This document shows positions 6,986 to 9,109 of a DNA stretch of 9,109 nucleotides, in pieces. Source of the stretch: Candidatus Shapirobacteria bacterium (lineage in GTDB: Bacteria > Patescibacteriota > Microgenomatia > UBA12405). The notes below the pieces were generated by a model. It saw nothing but the letters and a program-made list of their open reading frames with translations, was not told the origin of the DNA and did not search any database. Numbering within the stretch: the first letter of the stretch is position 1; every line of letters begins with the position of its first letter. A program made the translations under genes and the position numbers. The stretch covers positions 1 through 9,109 of the forward strand of contig JAHBAQ020000067.1 in the NCBI GenBank assembly GCA_018500045.2, given 5' to 3'.

Positions 6986-7002
6986 TTTAATTTCAAAAGA
7001 AA

Positions 7003-7275
7003 TTATTTGACCAATTTCTTGATCTTGGTGCCAGGAATATAGCGTGGCATACGGCGAGCGACAATTTTCTTAGCTTCTTTAGAACCAATAGCTTTGATAG
7101 TCTTGGCTTTAAACATTTTGGTTTTGAAGGTTCCAAAACCAGAGAGTTTAACGGTTTCGCCGCTGGAGAGAGCTTTCATTATTTCAGATAAGAAAGTTTC
7201 GACAGCTTGTTTGGCAGCCTTTTTGCTGAGTTTGGCTTTTTGAGAGACAGACTCAATGAGATCTTTTTTGGTCAT
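7003..7275 (-). CDS. HU/IHF-family DNA-binding protein lacking the arm-tip proline
   Basis: A 90-residue protein, exactly HU length, that aligns without gaps to E. coli HU. The helical body (MTKKDLIESVSQKAKLSKKA) and the LSGFGTFK turn (44-51) are typical, as is the C-terminal PRYIPGTKIKKLV. HU proteins dimerise and bend DNA to organise the nucleoid. The beta-arm is strongly changed: the near-universal GRNPxTG is IKAIGSK (60-66), so the intercalating Pro63 is Ile63, while the arm is very Lys/Arg-rich. DNA binding is therefore likely through charge, with bending perhaps altered. It has its own candidate promoter upstream and a terminator downstream, so it is probably monocistronic. No Shine-Dalgarno is visible; an A-rich leader precedes the ATG. 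Confidence 0.92.
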   Translation of the reverse strand: MTKKDLIESVSQKAKLSKKAAKQAVETFLSEIMKALSSGETVKLSGFGTFKTKMFKAKTIKAIGSKEAKKIVARRMPRYIPGTKIKKLVK

Positions 7276-7310
7276 TTTTGTTTTTTATTTTTCAATAAAT
7301 AATTAACTTA

Positions 7311-7338
7311 ATAATAACGGATAATACCGAAATTGCAA
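7311..7338 (-). promoter_or_regulatory. Probable sigma-70-type promoter of the HU gene
   Basis: On the minus strand TTGCAA (7338-7333) and TATTAT (7316-7311) are separated by 16 bases. The predicted start would be about 30 nt before the HU ATG, in an A/T-rich leader with no Shine-Dalgarno. The position in the 69-bp gap after RNase Y, with no terminator seen there, means HU might also be reached by read-through. Confidence 0.5.
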
Positions 7339-7344
7339 GTAAAT

Positions 7345-8958
7345 TTAGTCTTCTTTTACCGCATTTTTGTTGATTTTTGGAGCAGCGATGACACTACTGG
7401 TGCGAAGTTCTCGAATGACAGTAACCTTAATTTGACCAGCCCATTTGGCTTCTTCTTCGAGTTTTTGGGCAATATTTTGACTTAAGACTTCAGCCTCTGA
7501 ATCGGAAACTTGCGAAGGTTCGACAATAACCACAACTTCCCTACCGGCTTGGTAAGCAGCCACACTAATAACGCCAGCAAAACCCTTAGCAACCTCTTCG
7601 ATATTCTTCATTCGTTTAAGATATTCTTCGTGGACTTCGTAACGAGCACCAGGTCGAGCACCGGAAGCGGCGTCGCCAATATAAACGATGACTGATTCAA
7701 TTGAAGAAAATTCTTTGTCTTCGTGATGTTCAGCGACACAATTGATAACTTTTTCAGGGATCTTATATTTTCGAAGTAAATCGACACCTAGATCGATATG
7801 GGTACCTTCCTGATCGGCAACAATTTTACCAATGTCGTGAAGTAAAGCACCTAAACGAACAGTATTGACATCTGCCTTTAATTCATAAGCGATACCTATA
7901 GCAATTTTGGTAGCCTCAATCGTATGCTTGGCTAAATTTTGACCATAAGAAAAACGGAATTTATATTTACCAATTTCTTTAATCAAATCGAGAGGTAAAT
8001 TAAAAGCACCAACTTCTTGGCATAATTTCTTACCTTCATTGATAAGAATTTTATCCATATCATTTTTGGTTTGAGCCACAATTTGTTCAATTTTGAGCGG
8101 TTGAATACGACCATCTTTGACCAATTTTTCGAGAGCAATACGAGCAATTTCGCGGCGAGTAGAATCAAAAGAAGAAATGCGAATATCGTTGGTTTCATCG
8201 AGTTCAAGTTCGACACCAGTGGCTTTTTCGAAAGCACGGATATTACGGCCTTCTCGACCAATAATTTTACCTTTGGCAGCTTCGTCAGCTAAAGAAATAG
8301 TGGAAACGGTGTATTCGGCAACATAATCAGTAACACCATGACGGATATTGTCGACGATAACTTCTTTGGTAATTTCTTCTTCTTTTTGGCGAATTTCGTC
8401 GCGTGCTTCTTCGATTTTTTTGGCAACCCAAGAGCTCATTTTCTTTTCAGTGCTACTAATAACCAATTGTTTGGCTTTTTCGACATCGAGACCGGAAATG
8501 ACTTCGAGTTTGTCGAGTTGTTTGCGATATAAATCGTCAACACTAGTTAACTTATTTTTTAAATCTAATGATTGTTGATCGAGAGATTTTTCTTTTTGAA
8601 TTAAATAGCGTTCTTTTTCGTCAAGAGAGGCTAATCGTTGAAAAATTTCTGTTTCTTTGGCTTTTGCCTCAGTTTCAATTTTCTTAGCATTTTGAAGAAT
8701 AACTTGGGCTTGAGCATTAACCCGATCAAGCTCCTCTTTGGACACTGATGGTTGAACTACTGACTGAGCAGCAGGTTGAGATGCTGGTTTAGTGGGACTA
8801 AAAACAACTCTGTTTTTATCATCAGTCTCGGTAGTGGCGACTTCTTTGACAACTTCTTTAGTAACTTTAACGGATTCTTTTTTGGCAACTGGTTTTTGAG
8901 TAGCAGTTGTAGGTGAAGAAAATAACCCTTTGACCTTGGTCAAGAAAAAATCTAACAT
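7345..8958 (-). CDS. rny: Ribonuclease Y, without the usual N-terminal membrane helix
   Basis: Endoribonuclease that starts mRNA decay. Of its 537 residues, about 73-205 form a charged, predicted coiled coil. The KH RNA-binding domain follows with GKIIGREGRNIRAFE (230-244), then the HD domain with His345 (NLAKHTIEA), His374-Asp375 (LLHDIGK) and AEHHED (409-414). SGARPGAR (432-439) and VTVIRE near the C-terminus are family signatures. Typical RNase Y opens with a transmembrane helix; here residues 1-13 (MLDFFLTKVKGLF) look like a short amphipathic helix, followed by a Pro/Ala/Thr/Lys-rich linker to about 72. The start is firm: GGAGGA lies just upstream and an in-frame TAA sits 17 codons before the ATG, leaving no room for a missed helix. 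A C-terminal tail of about 18 residues, rich in Lys/Asn/Ala, extends beyond the normal end. Confidence 0.95.
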   Translation of the reverse strand: MLDFFLTKVKGLFSSPTTATQKPVAKKESVKVTKEVVKEVATTETDDKNRVVFSPTKPASQPAAQSVVQPSVSKEELDRVNAQAQVILQNAKKIETEAKAKETEIFQRLASLDEKERYLIQKEKSLDQQSLDLKNKLTSVDDLYRKQLDKLEVISGLDVEKAKQLVISSTEKKMSSWVAKKIEEARDEIRQKEEEITKEVIVDNIRHGVTDYVAEYTVSTISLADEAAKGKIIGREGRNIRAFEKATGVELELDETNDIRISSFDSTRREIARIALEKLVKDGRIQPLKIEQIVAQTKNDMDKILINEGKKLCQEVGAFNLPLDLIKEIGKYKFRFSYGQNLAKHTIEATKIAIGIAYELKADVNTVRLGALLHDIGKIVADQEGTHIDLGVDLLRKYKIPEKVINCVAEHHEDKEFSSIESVIVYIGDAASGARPGARYEVHEEYLKRMKNIEEVAKGFAGVISVAAYQAGREVVVIVEPSQVSDSEAEVLSQNIAQKLEEEAKWAGQIKVTVIRELRTSSVIAAPKINKNAVKED

Positions 8959-9109
8959 GAATCCTCCAATACTTTTACTTTTTACGACACAACCGTGGCA
9001 GGTTTTTTAAGAAATCAAAAGACAAGAAAACATAAAAGTGTGTTTAAGTAAAAAGTTTAAAAATTAAATTAATGATTAATAAGTTTAAAATGAAATCAGT
9101 ATATTTTAC
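8959..9109. other. AT-rich non-coding stretch upstream of rny
   Basis: No gene is supported here. Stops in all minus-strand frames exclude an extension of rny; the in-frame TAA is at 9007-9009. Two copies of AAGTTTAAAA (9053-9062 and 9081-9090) occur on the plus strand, which may be chance in such DNA. I find no convincing -10/-35 pair for rny. A plus-strand ATG at 9090-9092 followed by six open codons could begin a divergent gene past the edge, but nothing supports it. Confidence 0.6.
8962..8967 (-). promoter_or_regulatory. Strong ribosome binding site of rny
   Basis: The minus strand reads GGAGGA followed by TTC and the ATG at 8958. The spacing is short but the match to the anti-Shine-Dalgarno is full. 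It decides the rny start, and it is the only clear Shine-Dalgarno seen before any gene in this window. Confidence 0.85.

Noticed and set aside
6923..7002. Possible purine riboswitch or PurR operator upstream of the purine operon
   Set aside because: The 80-bp gap is filled by a terminator, a short hairpin and a -10 box next to the ATG; no aptamer-sized structure or recognisable operator fits.
8071..8578. Open frames on the plus strand opposite rny
   Set aside because: They are antisense shadows of a strongly conserved gene, overlap one another, and have low-complexity Phe/Ser-rich translations with no family features.
9053..9090. Direct repeat AAGTTTAAAA, two copies 28 bp apart
   Set aside because: Only A/T-biased sequence, two copies, no link to a gene or structure; chance is a sufficient explanation.
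1..9109. Alternative genetic code (TGA read as an amino acid), known in some CPR lineages
   Set aside because: TGA closes purK, purC and purD exactly at the expected protein ends, and no gene has an internal TGA.
1..9109. CRISPR arrays, tRNA or rRNA genes, insertion sequences
   Set aside because: No spaced direct repeats, cloverleaf-like segments, rRNA-like sequence, transposase genes or terminal inverted repeats were seen on reading both strands.

Overview
The window reads as a piece of an AT-rich bacterial genome using the standard genetic code. TGA and TAA act as ordinary stops, and TGA ends purK, purC and purD. Compact genes, 4-bp ATGA overlaps, near-absence of Shine-Dalgarno sequences and divergent short versions of core enzymes fit a Candidatus Patescibacteria (CPR) genome, perhaps of the Microgenomates type. 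That assignment is inferred from style and protein character; no rRNA or other marker gene is present.

Layout. Positions 1-1200 (+ strand) hold the 3' part of a probable secreted caspase-fold protease of the C25 (gingipain-like) kind, ending in a ten-cysteine tail. Everything else is on the minus strand. Reading leftward from the right edge, 8959-9109 is AT-rich non-coding DNA. RNase Y follows (8958-7345), then an HU-family DNA-binding protein with its own promoter (7275-7003). A hairpin and a well-formed intrinsic terminator come next (about 6985-6943). A tight purine cluster then runs from 6922 to 1207: DHFR-family reductase, PurN-like formyltransferase, PurK, PurE, PurC, PurD and a NadM-like nucleotidyltransferase. 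It converges with the protease gene, leaving 6 bp between the two stops.

How the genes work together. PurD makes GAR and the PurN-like enzyme would formylate it. PurK plus PurE carboxylate AIR to CAIR, and PurC makes SAICAR. The DHFR-family protein could supply the reduced folate used for formylation. PurF, PurL/Q/S, PurM, PurB and PurH are not in the window, so the pathway is either completed elsewhere or incomplete. The cluster appears to be transcribed from a TATAAT box only 5 nt before the first ATG, which implies a leaderless mRNA. The gap is too short for a purine riboswitch.

I do not see a clearly new system. The points most worth a second look are the divergent sites in otherwise recognisable proteins: HU without its arm-tip proline, RNase Y without its membrane helix, NadM-like protein with a changed HxGH motif, and PurN and PurD with altered substrate loops. 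The cysteine-rich protease tail is also worth checking.
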